Shown here piece by piece: positions 1 through 4,376 of a DNA stretch of 7,353 bases (position 1 is its first letter; the number at the start of each line of letters is the position of its first letter). The notes under the pieces were generated by a model, which made no database searches, had not been told where the DNA came from, and saw only the letters and a program-made list of their open reading frames with translations. Source of the DNA: Candidatus Falkowiibacteriota bacterium (GTDB taxonomy: Bacteria; Patescibacteriota; Patescibacteriia; Patescibacteriales; UBA12465); assembly GCA_903839955.1 (NCBI GenBank), contig CAIMEI010000118.1, positions 1 through 7,353 of the forward strand, given 5' to 3'. Made by a program: the position numbers and the translations under genes.

Positions 1-162
1 GTCTGGCTTGATGCTTTAAAGATAGCTTTGTTGTTTGGAGTAAAACGGCCGGCAGTCGTCAAGCATATCAAAAATATCTATAAAACGCGCGAACTGATGC
101 CAAAATTAACATGTTCCATTTTGGAACACGTTGAACATTCCTCTAGTTCACTTTCTCTATAG
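1..162 (+). pseudogene. RhuM-family protein fragment, truncated at both ends
   Basis: An open frame runs from the window edge to a TAG at 160-162 and gives 53 residues. It begins VWLDALKIALLFGV and continues through HIKNIYKTREL and TCSILEHVEH. This is the pattern of the N-terminal DNA-binding-like segment of the RhuM virulence family (VWL..KQ.A.LFGV....I.KHIKNIY..GEL..STCS). That assignment is from memory of the family, without a search. Full RhuM proteins are several times longer and continue with a YNLD..I..GYR segment, which I cannot find in any frame downstream. The frame runs off its family pattern just after the centre (about 120) of an imperfect palindrome, into an inverted second copy, so it is probably a broken remnant. 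The true 5' end is outside the window. RhuM genes are typically found in mobile or accessory DNA. Confidence 0.55.
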
Positions 163-170
163 ATATTTTT
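70..170. repeat. 101-bp imperfect palindrome centred at 120
   Basis: The outer arms AAAAATATCTATA (70-82) and TATAGATATTTTT (158-170) are perfect 13-bp inverted repeats. The centre GTTCCA/TGGAAC (113-118, 122-127) shares the same symmetry point, as does a GAACT/AGTTC pair in between (91-95, 145-149). The remaining positions match only partly, so the arms have diverged. It spans the junction of the two RhuM-like fragments. Confidence 0.7.
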
Positions 171-216
171 ATTTGCTCGCCCGGGGGGCGAAATACATCC
201 GAACCTGCTTGGGAGA
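105..216 (-). pseudogene. Second, inverted RhuM-like remnant
   Basis: Reading the minus strand from 216 gives SPKQVRMYFAPRASK, ending in a TAA at 171-169. In the next frame, from 176, it gives ANKNIYRESELEE, then CSTCSKMEHVN down to 105. Joined by one frameshift near 172, these follow the same RhuM-type pattern as the plus-strand fragment (KQ...F....., KNIY, EL, TCS, EHV). It has no plausible start, contains a frameshift and a stop, and ends at the palindrome centre. I read it as a degraded copy facing the first one tail to tail. The alternative is that the similarity is only a by-product of DNA palindromy, because the TCS..EHV codons are themselves nearly self-complementary. Confidence 0.4.
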
Positions 217-240
217 GAAGGACTGCGTTTTGGGAAAATA

Positions 241-265
241 AAAAAGCCCCGCTTGTGCTGGGCTT
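241..265 (-). terminator. Intrinsic terminator of the 302-811 gene
   Basis: On the minus strand AAGCCC (265-260) pairs with GGGCTT (249-244) around a 10-nt loop. The stem is followed by T-rich sequence TTTTATTTT. It lies about 37 bp past the TAG stop of the minus-strand gene and is placed to end it. Confidence 0.7.
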
Positions 266-301
266 GGGCTAGATATGGGCAAGGAATCTTTTTTTGAGCT
301 T

Positions 302-811
302 CTATCTTAATTGTTTAACTTTTTCAGATAGTTCAACTAGGCGTTTTACAAACAAACCCGTTTCATTAATCTCCTGGACGTTTATATGGGTATTCAAATA
401 CTGCACTATGTCACTTAGCATATTATTACATAGATCAGCAAAATTATGAGGGGATATCCATTGAATAAATTTTAGAGCAGAGTATCTCCCGTTAATTTGT
501 TCAGAATCATTTCCTCGGGCGCCACTAATGCAGTAGTCGCCATTTGCGGCTATAGAAAGATAATAGCCACCGGCTGGGAGAAAATAATTTGATTTACCAG
601 TTAAATGCACAAGAGAAGTTAATGCTTCAAAAATCATTTTTTTCTTTTCGCTCACAGCATAGCTAATTTCCATATATTCCTTAATCATTTTCTTGATTTT
701 GGTTATCAACCCTTCTTCGGGTTCAAGATTATTCAAAACATCCAAAGCCTTCTTCGCCTCGGCCAAATGATTATCCATAGAATTTAGAAGTTTAATAATA
801 TCTGTTTCCAT
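302..811 (-). CDS. Hypothetical 169-aa protein, helical N-terminus
   Basis: I do not recognise the family. The 169 residues contain no signal peptide and no clear membrane segment, so a cytoplasmic protein is likely. Residues 1 to about 75 look helical and charged (LAEAKKALDVLNNL, ITKIKKMIKEYM) and may form a coiled coil. A central Gly/Tyr-rich stretch (FLPAGGYYLSIAANGDYCISGARG, about 78-101, given here as landmarks) looks like a beta hairpin, and the C-terminus is again helical with a charged end. It starts at ATG 811-809 and stops with TAG. No Shine-Dalgarno is visible. A possible promoter with a very short leader lies immediately upstream, and a stronger promoter-like site lies near 924-953. 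Its AT-rich composition contrasts with the GC-richer genes after 2347, and it sits between the RhuM remnant and an intron-bearing tRNA, so recent acquisition is plausible. Confidence 0.6.
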   Translation of the reverse strand: METDIIKLLNSMDNHLAEAKKALDVLNNLEPEEGLITKIKKMIKEYMEISYAVSEKKKMIFEALTSLVHLTGKSNYFLPAGGYYLSIAANGDYCISGARGNDSEQINGRYSALKFIQWISPHNFADLCNNMLSDIVQYLNTHINVQEINETGLFVKRLVELSEKVKQLR

Positions 812-832
812 ATGTTATGTATTATGTTAAAT

Positions 833-886
833 ATTAAATTGATTGCAAAAATCACCCAGACAGATGAATTCAGCAATCAATTTAAT
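833..886. repeat. 14-bp perfect inverted repeat upstream of the 302-811 gene
   Basis: ATTAAATTGATTGC (833-846) and GCAATCAATTTAAT (873-886) are perfect reverse complements separated by 26 bp. On the minus strand this stem-loop sits 21 nt before the start codon of the 302-811 gene, so it would form in its 5' leader if transcription begins further upstream. No T-run follows, so it does not look like a terminator. A role in regulation or as a mobile-element end is open. Confidence 0.6.
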
Positions 887-921
887 TTCAACCGATATTT
901 TCAAAGAACATATCTAACAAA

Positions 922-946
922 AAAGTATACAATAATTGTATACTTT
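922..946 (-). terminator. Palindrome just past tRNA-Asn: terminator and/or operator
   Basis: AAAGTATACAAT (922-933) and ATTGTATACTTT (935-946) form 12-bp perfect arms around one base. Transcribed on the minus strand, it begins 8 nt after the tRNA 3' end and is followed by TTTG, so with the T's of the stem it resembles an AT-rich intrinsic terminator for the tRNA. The loop of a single base is awkward for RNA, but an opened apex would fold. A competing reading as a promoter with an overlapping operator is listed separately. Confidence 0.55.
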
Positions 947-953
947 ATGTCAA
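924..953 (-). promoter_or_regulatory. Possible sigma70 promoter with overlapping operator for the 302-811 gene
   Basis: On the minus strand TTGACA (953-948) is a perfect -35, and 18 bp later TATACT (929-924) fits a -10. The palindrome 922-946 covers the spacer and -10, a common arrangement for a repressor site. Transcription would start near 917 and give the 302-811 gene a leader of about 105 nt carrying the 833-886 stem-loop. The same bases can be read as the tRNA terminator, so the call is tentative. Confidence 0.35.
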
Positions 954-1159
954 GCTCCCGGGGTGGGATTCGAACCCACGACCAATTGATTACACTTATC
1001 CAATAGTTTCCTAAAGGGGTGGACTATATCATCACCCCGTATTACGGGGGTGCGAGGCGCTTCGAATTATCTTCAGATAACCCTACTCCCTTGCGGGATA
1101 GTCTCTGAACCTTCCCTGAACCTTCAGGGCTTGGCTGCTGATTACCTTCGCTTGTTGCA

Positions 1160-1510
1160 TTAGGCTTCCAGCAATTCACCTCGTTCTTCGACCTCAATTA
1201 CTTGAGGAAGCTGCGTAGTGCCTTCGTGTACTTCTCGATGACAGTTTGCACATACTAAAATGCATTTATCAAGCTCTTGCTTTACTGAGTCCCAGCTTCT
1301 AGTATAACCTTTTGCAGAAATACCAAAATCTTTTTCGTCAGATTCCAAATGATGGAACTCAAGGGCTCGTAGACATTTTTCATATCCACAAATGGAACAT
1401 TTGCCACCTTTGTATTCAACCGCTAGTTGTCGAATTTTCTTTCGTCTTTTGACAACTGCTTGTTTTAAATACTCAGCACGATCGGCGTATTTTCTCTTTT
1501 CATTTGGCAT
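1160..1510 (-). CDS. Intron-encoded HNH homing endonuclease
   Basis: A 116-aa HNH nuclease. Residues 1-34 are basic (KRRKKIRQLAVEYKGG), suited to DNA binding. Zinc-binding C38-x2-C41 and C87-x2-C90 flank the core, with the catalytic F52-H53-H54 near an L-E-S-D loop and a final N89-C90-H91-R92-E93-x-H95. This is the Cys4-type HNH arrangement common in small intron-encoded endonucleases. The expected role is to cut an intron-free tRNA-Asn allele at the splice-site sequence and so spread the intron. The gene lies wholly inside the group I intron in the same orientation as the tRNA. It starts at ATG 1510-1508, with no SD but with an extended -10 just ahead. Residues 99-116 and the stop are encoded by bases that also build P1, P2, P3, P4 and P5 of the ribozyme. 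The reading frame is intact, so the endonuclease may still be active. Confidence 0.9.
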   Translation of the reverse strand: MPNEKRKYADRAEYLKQAVVKRRKKIRQLAVEYKGGKCSICGYEKCLRALEFHHLESDEKDFGISAKGYTRSWDSVKQELDKCILVCANCHREVHEGTTQLPQVIEVEERGELLEA

Positions 1511-1518
1511 ATTTGAAT

Positions 1519-1527
1519 ATTATACCA
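1519..1527 (-). promoter_or_regulatory. Extended -10 promoter inside the intron for the HNH gene
   Basis: The minus strand reads TGGTATAAT about 8 nt upstream of the HNH ATG: a perfect TATAAT -10 with the TG of an extended -10. No -35 stands at normal spacing (TTGACT in the tRNA exon is 22 bp away). A start 6-8 nt downstream would fall almost at the ATG and give a leaderless or near-leaderless mRNA without the 5' exon. Confidence 0.4.
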
Positions 1528-1639
1528 AAGACAAGAAAGAGTTCACAGTCAACTGCGCTACCGCTGCGCTACCCGGGAATATTTTGTTTTTAACCACTAG
1601 TCAAAATAAAAAACCTTGCGGTTAGTTATGGCTGATAAC

Positions 1640-1667
1640 ATTTTAGCAAAATTTACCGGGATGTCAA
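1640..1667 (-). promoter_or_regulatory. Promoter of tRNA-Asn
   Basis: On the minus strand TTGACA (1667-1662), a 16-bp spacer and TAAAAT (1645-1640) preceded by TGC form a good sigma70 promoter. The transcript would start near 1633 and carry about 55 nt before the tRNA 5' end at 1578, to be removed by RNase P. Within that leader, AACC-GCAA-GGTT followed by TTTTATTTT (about 1616-1596) is a small terminator-like hairpin. The 1579-1787 gap is the divergent control region shared with the ridA-like gene; I see no other gene in it. Confidence 0.6.
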
Positions 1668-1712
1668 ATAGAGGCACTATTTTTTGAAAAGACGGTGGTT
1701 AAAGTCTAGAAA

Positions 1713-1782
1713 TTGACAAAAACACTCCTTCTTGCTAGCATATTTTCATAATTAAAATAATTTATTCATTTAAAAAAGGAGG
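1713..1782 (+). promoter_or_regulatory. Promoter and strong ribosome binding site of the ridA-like gene
   Basis: TTGACA (1713-1718), 17 bp, then TAGCAT (1736-1741) preceded by TGC make a sigma70 promoter with an extended -10. AAGGAGG (1776-1782) is an ideal Shine-Dalgarno 5 nt before ATG 1788 and fixes the start. It is the only clear SD in the window. Confidence 0.7.
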
Positions 1783-1787
1783 ACGAA

Positions 1788-2180
1788 ATGTCCAAAATAG
1801 AAACAGTAAAAGAGCTCAACATCGCCACCGTTCCTTATTCGGCCGTGACGATAGTTGATGGTCATTATCATTTTTCTGGCGTAGTGCCAGATTTGGAAAA
1901 TGGTGAATTAGTTTCACCGGGAGACATTAAAGCACAAACTAGGCAGGTCTTAGTTAAAATGAAAAATCTTTTGGAAATATGTGGCTTGTCGTTCAAATCA
2001 ATTTACGATGTAACCTTAATGCTTGGCGGGTCAATGGACCATTTCCCAAAGGTAAACGAAATTTATGCTGAAGCTTTTGCGGGCTCGGAAATCAAGCCGG
2101 CCAGAAAGGCCTTCGCTGTTGTCGAATTGCCATTCCAGGCAAAGGTTGAAATTCAATTTTCAGCCGTGCCCTTGGATTAA
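1788..2180 (+). CDS. ridA: RidA/YjgF/UK114-family protein (enamine/imine deaminase family)
   Basis: At 130 aa the length is right for a single RidA domain. Family marks are P16-Y17-S18, F29-S30-G31 with D35 and G39, the helix P44-G-D-I-K-A-Q-T-R-Q-V-L-V with K-N-L-L-E, then V89-N-E-I-Y, P104-A-R106 and V120-E121-I. In characterised RidA proteins the arginine equivalent to R106 binds the substrate carboxylate and a glutamate near E121 helps water attack on 2-aminoacrylate-type enamines. Both are present, so deaminase activity is plausible. Usually a cytoplasmic homotrimer. The family also includes non-RidA subgroups with other roles, and the subgroup cannot be settled by eye; the GGSMDHF segment replaces the more usual D-M-x-D-F form. 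The gene is monocistronic, with its own promoter and a strong terminator at 2204. Confidence 0.88.
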   Translation: MSKIETVKELNIATVPYSAVTIVDGHYHFSGVVPDLENGELVSPGDIKAQTRQVLVKMKNLLEICGLSFKSIYDVTLMLGGSMDHFPKVNEIYAEAFAGSEIKPARKAFAVVELPFQAKVEIQFSAVPLD

Positions 2181-2203
2181 GGGCGAGGAAGAAAGTAAAT
2201 TTG

Positions 2204-2240
2204 AAACTCCAAGATCGAAAAGTCTTGGAGTTTTTATTTT
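2204..2240 (+). terminator. Intrinsic terminator of the ridA-like gene
   Basis: AAACTCCAAGA (2204-2214) pairs perfectly with TCTTGGAGTTT (2223-2233) over 11 bp around an 8-nt loop, followed by TTATTTT. It lies 24 bp past the TAA stop. The A-rich 5' side also allows some function in the reverse direction. Confidence 0.9.
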
Positions 2241-2254
2241 AGCCATTTTTCCGC

Positions 2255-2346
2255 TATAATCAAAATAACAGGGAAGAAGCAAATTTTTTTCTCCTCTTGT
2301 GCGTATCACTAATAAATGGCCCTTTGGCCTCTAATTTTTAATATAT
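2255..2346 (+). promoter_or_regulatory. TATAAT promoter and 80-nt leader of the membrane protein gene
   Basis: A perfect -10, TATAAT, lies at 2255-2260 with no recognisable -35. Transcription would start near 2267 and leave about 80 nt of leader. The leader carries a short stem GGCC-CTTT-GGCC (about 2319-2330) and has no Shine-Dalgarno before ATG 2347. I see no known riboswitch pattern. Confidence 0.45.
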
Positions 2347-2715
2347 ATGGAAGAAAACAAAAAAGACGCTTGCTGCTCCGGCGGCAAATGCGGCTGTGGT
2401 AAAAAATGGGTCAGAATCGTAATCGCCATTGCTATTGCGGTAATTATTTTCATGCTCGGCGTGAGTGCTGGTGCTCATCTGAATCGCTCTCGGGCTAATC
2501 GTCAGGCTTTCTATGGCCAGAATTTCGGCGCGGCTTCTTGTGCTAATGGCGGCTGCCCAATGATGCGCGGCGGACGCGGCGGTTATCGCGGCGGTGCCGT
2601 TGAATTGCAGAACGCCAACACTGGCGCCACTCAAGTGGATCAAAATGGCGGCAACGTGCCCCAGGCTGTTCCTGGCATCCCCGCTCCAGTAGCCACCTCC
2701 TCGGCCACTAAGTAA
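2347..2715 (+). CDS. Small Cys-rich single-pass membrane protein
   Basis: Not assigned to a named family. Of the 122 residues, 1-20 hold a tight cysteine cluster (C9, C10, C15, C17 in ACCSGGKCGCGKK) that could bind a metal ion. Residues 22-43 are a hydrophobic helix (VRIVIAIAIAVIIFMLGVSAGA), and the K/R residues before it favour a cytoplasmic N-terminus. Past the membrane come a second pair C65/C70, a Gly/Arg-rich stretch M73-RGGRGGYRGG and a Pro/Ala/Thr/Ser-rich low-complexity tail. There is no lipobox. The absence of an SD leaves the start slightly uncertain, but M1 directly precedes the Cys cluster and no earlier in-frame start is evident. It has its own promoter and terminator, so operon context gives no hint. 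The start near a TM with Gly-rich tail is a layout I associate with small Parcubacteria envelope proteins. Confidence 0.7.
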   Translation: MEENKKDACCSGGKCGCGKKWVRIVIAIAIAVIIFMLGVSAGAHLNRSRANRQAFYGQNFGAASCANGGCPMMRGGRGGYRGGAVELQNANTGATQVDQNGGNVPQAVPGIPAPVATSSATK

Positions 2716-2739
2716 AATTTATTCAAATTTTAGCAAATT

Positions 2740-2772
2740 GGTCGCCTTTTGGGCGGCCCTTTTGCTTTTTTC
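2740..2772 (+). terminator. Intrinsic terminator of the Cys-rich membrane protein gene
   Basis: GGTCGCC (2740-2746) pairs with GGCGGCC (2752-2758), including one G.T pair, around a short T-rich loop. CTTTTGCTTTTTT follows. Confidence 0.85.
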
Positions 2773-2790
2773 AGGCTTTTCTGTTAAACT
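2762..2790 (+). promoter_or_regulatory. Likely promoter of the ABC-F gene
   Basis: TTGCTT (2762-2767), 17 bp, TAAACT (2785-2790) with TG at 2782-2783 form an extended -10 promoter embedded in the T-tail of the preceding terminator. The leader would be about 23 nt, without an SD close to ATG 2820. Confidence 0.45.
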
Positions 2791-2819
2791 AGGAAATCAA
2801 TTAACTATTTACTTAAATT

Positions 2820-4274
2820 ATGGCCGAAGAAGTTGTCCTTCGCTTTGACGAAGTGAGTTTTGAATATGTCCACAAAAAACCGATTCTCCACGAAGCGAGT
2901 TTTTCTTTGCGCCAAGGCGCTAAAATAACTTTGATGGGCCAGAACGGCGCCGGAAAAAGCACCATTTTCGGTTTGATCCGCGGTGAACTGAAACCGAAGA
3001 GCGGCATGTTGTCCCTGAAAAACGGGGCCACCGTCGGCACCGCCAAGCAGGTGATTGGCCGCGACGAATTATCTTTGAATGTGGAGCAATATTTTGCCCA
3101 GGCTTTTTCCATCGTGCCGGGTAATTTGCGCAGTTTGATTAGCAAGGCTTTGAATGCCGTTAACTTTGAAATTCCCCTGGACCGGATTGTCGGTGAGCTT
3201 TCCGGCGGCCAGCAGGCGCGCCTGCTTTTGGCCTATGCCTTGATTCAGACGCCGGACATTTTGCTCTTAGACGAACCAACCAATAACTTGGACGCCGCCG
3301 GTATTGACCACCTGATTCAATTTTTGATCATGTATGATAAAACCGTCCTAGTGATTTCCCATGATGCGGATTTTTTGAATTGCTTCACCGAGGGCGTTAT
3401 CTATTTGGACGTTTTCACTCACCAGACCGAAATCTATGTCGGCGACTATTATTCCGTGGTGGAAGAAATCGCCAAGCGAGTAGAAAGGGAACAGCGCAAG
3501 AATGCCCAGCTGGAAAAACTGATTCAAGACCGCAAAGAGAAGGTGAACTTTTTCGCCAATAAGGGCGGTAAGATGAGAAAGCTGGCCCAGAAGATGCGCG
3601 CCGAAACCGAAGAATTGGAAGAAGACATGGTGGACGTGCGCCGCGAAGACAAAACGATTCGCAAATTTGATATTCCGGTGCAGGAAGATTTATCAGGCGC
3701 CATTGTGGAAATCACCGCCGTGAAGATTATTAAAAATCACGAACCGGAAACCAAGGATTTTGTCCGCAAAGTCGGCCGCCGCGATCATATTCTCGTTTCC
3801 GGGCCGAACGGCATCGGCAAATCCACCTTTTTGCGCACTCTCGCTTCCGGTAAATACGAAGGAGCGAAAATTAACCCCGGCGTGAAGCTCGGCTACTATA
3901 GCCAAGATTTTTCTACTTTGAATTTTGACGAAACCGTTTTTGATTCACTCAAGAACGCCATGGCCGACGGGATGGATGTGCCAGAAATGCGCTCTATCGC
4001 CGCTGGTTTTTTAATTAACGGGGAATTGATGGGCAGTAAAATCGCGGAATTGTCCGAGGGGCAGAAGGGCTTGGTTTCCTTCGCGCGCTTGGTACTCATG
4101 AAACCGGGCCTCCTGATTTTTGACGAGCCAACCAACCACATCAATTTCCGCCACTTACCGATAATTGCCGAAGCTATCAATAATTACGAAGGTGCCGTGC
4201 TGATTGTCAGCCACATGGAGGACTTCGTGAAGCAATTGCGCATCGATGATTATTTTGAATTCGGGAAGTTGTAA
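2820..4274 (+). CDS. ABC-F family ATPase (ribosome-associated, two NBDs)
   Basis: A 484-aa soluble protein with two ABC nucleotide-binding domains and no membrane segment, the ABC-F layout. NBD1: Walker A G40-QNGAGKST, signature L127-SGGQ, Walker B ILLLDE (E152) followed by PTNNLD, switch H181. The linker, about 205-290, is long, charged and helical (EREQRKNAQLEKLIQDRKEK and later KMRKLAQKM) and corresponds to the P-site tRNA interaction motif. NBD2: Walker A G328-PNGIGKST, signature L411-SEGQ, Walker B LLIFDE (E436) and switch H465. Both catalytic glutamates are present, so ATP hydrolysis is expected. In characterised members the protein enters the ribosomal E site and acts on stalled or resting ribosomes, in translation or in antibiotic protection. 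It is shorter than the usual 530-650 aa, has no C-terminal extension, and NBD2 reads PTNHIN where PTNHLD is usual. The subfamily (EttA, Uup, YheS or resistance type) cannot be assigned by eye. Monocistronic. Confidence 0.93.
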   Translation: MAEEVVLRFDEVSFEYVHKKPILHEASFSLRQGAKITLMGQNGAGKSTIFGLIRGELKPKSGMLSLKNGATVGTAKQVIGRDELSLNVEQYFAQAFSIVPGNLRSLISKALNAVNFEIPLDRIVGELSGGQQARLLLAYALIQTPDILLLDEPTNNLDAAGIDHLIQFLIMYDKTVLVISHDADFLNCFTEGVIYLDVFTHQTEIYVGDYYSVVEEIAKRVEREQRKNAQLEKLIQDRKEKVNFFANKGGKMRKLAQKMRAETEELEEDMVDVRREDKTIRKFDIPVQEDLSGAIVEITAVKIIKNHEPETKDFVRKVGRRDHILVSGPNGIGKSTFLRTLASGKYEGAKINPGVKLGYYSQDFSTLNFDETVFDSLKNAMADGMDVPEMRSIAAGFLINGELMGSKIAELSEGQKGLVSFARLVLMKPGLLIFDEPTNHINFRHLPIIAEAINNYEGAVLIVSHMEDFVKQLRIDDYFEFGKL

Positions 4275-4294
4275 TTTTTAGAAAATACGGAGAT

Positions 4295-4329
4295 AAAACG
4301 GCGGGCGTCTATACGCGGCGCCGTTTTTT
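4295..4329 (+). terminator. Intrinsic terminator of the ABC-F gene
   Basis: AAAACGGCG (4295-4303) pairs with CGCCGTTTT (4319-4327), with an inner GCGT/ACGC stem, then a T-run. It begins 21 bp after the stop. Confidence 0.93.
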
Positions 4330-4333
4330 GTTA

Positions 4334-4376
4334 TATAATAAACAAGTAATTATAAAAAAGTTATCAATTAGAATTT
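4334..4376 (+). promoter_or_regulatory. TATAAT promoter and short leader of the NRAMP-like gene
   Basis: TATAAT (4334-4339) directly follows the T-run of the ABC-F terminator. No good -35 exists because the terminator stem occupies that place. The leader of about 31 nt is A/T-rich and has no SD. Confidence 0.45.

Larger units (their letters stand above)
993..1544 (-). ncRNA. Group I self-splicing intron (IA-like) with HNH ORF
   Basis: The 552-bp intron follows exon U35 and ends in G (993), as group I introns do. Minus-strand helices that can be drawn: P1, exon CUGU plus intron G with CGCAG (1215-1211), giving a U.G pair at the splice site; P2, CTTC-CTCAA/TTGAG-GAAG (1210-1186); P3, CGAGGTG (1183-1177) with CGCCTCG (1059-1053); P4, TTGCTG (1174-1169) with CAGCAG (1140-1135); P5, GCC (1165-1163) with GGT (1146-1144); P6, CC/GG plus hairpin CCCTGA/TCAGGG (1129-1114); P7, GACTAT (1103-1098) with ATAGTC (1027-1022); P8, CACCCC/GGGGTG (1052-1033). 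Two extra hairpins between P7 and P3 (CCC-GCAA-GGG and TTATC-TGAA-GATAA) match P7.1/P7.2 of subgroup IA. The stretches GGTAATCAGCAGCCAAG and GATATAGTCC are classic core sequences. The ORF sits mainly in the P1 loop. P9 and P10 were not resolved with confidence. Confidence 0.92.
955..1578 (-). tRNA. tRNA-Asn(GUU) split by a group I intron
   Basis: Exon 1 is 1578-1545 and exon 2 is 992-955; joined they make a 72-nt tRNA. Acceptor TCCCGGG (1578-1572) pairs with CCCGGGA (962-956), with discriminator G73 at 955. The D-arm is GCGC/GCGC around AGCGGTA. The anticodon stem GTTGA (1553-1549) pairs with TCAAT (989-985). The T-arm is GTGGG-TTCGAAT-CCCAC, and the variable loop is TGGTC. The joined anticodon loop is C-T-G-T|T-A-A, anticodon GTT, cut between U35 and U36. 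T1:A72 and G73 agree with bacterial tRNA-Asn. CCA is not encoded (the next bases are CTT), so a CCA-adding enzyme is required. The intact gene would be needed for every AAU/AAC codon unless another copy exists elsewhere, so splicing is probably essential. Confidence 0.92.

Noticed and set aside
812..1006. 64-aa plus-strand frame over the tRNA 3' exon
   Set aside because: It covers the inverted repeats and the antisense of the tRNA T-arm (GGIRTHDQL is the usual false peptide from tRNA genes).
990..1547. Alternative splice after U33 giving tRNA-Thr(UGU), with exon 2 starting TGTAATCAAT
   Set aside because: It also leaves a G at the intron end, but the IGS GCAG pairs with CUGU through U35, and T1:A72 with G73 fits tRNA-Asn and not tRNA-Thr.
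1541..1578. Anticodon GTG (tRNA-His) from reading exon 1 straight into the intron (CTGTGAA)
   Set aside because: The bases after U35 belong to the intron, the 3' half of the anticodon stem is not nearby, and tRNA-His would need G-1 and C73, whereas here there is T before position 1 and G73.
1392..1625. 77-aa plus-strand frame opposite the HNH gene
   Set aside because: It is antisense to the HNH gene and tRNA exon 1, with no SD and no recognisable features.
1588..1702. Distant inverted match TTTAACCAC / GTGGTTAAA flanking the divergent promoters
   Set aside because: Only 9 bp of AT-rich sequence about 100 bp apart, with no target duplication and no further symmetry; chance is likely.
2065..2259. 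64-aa frame overlapping the end of the ridA-like gene
   Set aside because: It is a shifted frame that runs through the terminator hairpin.
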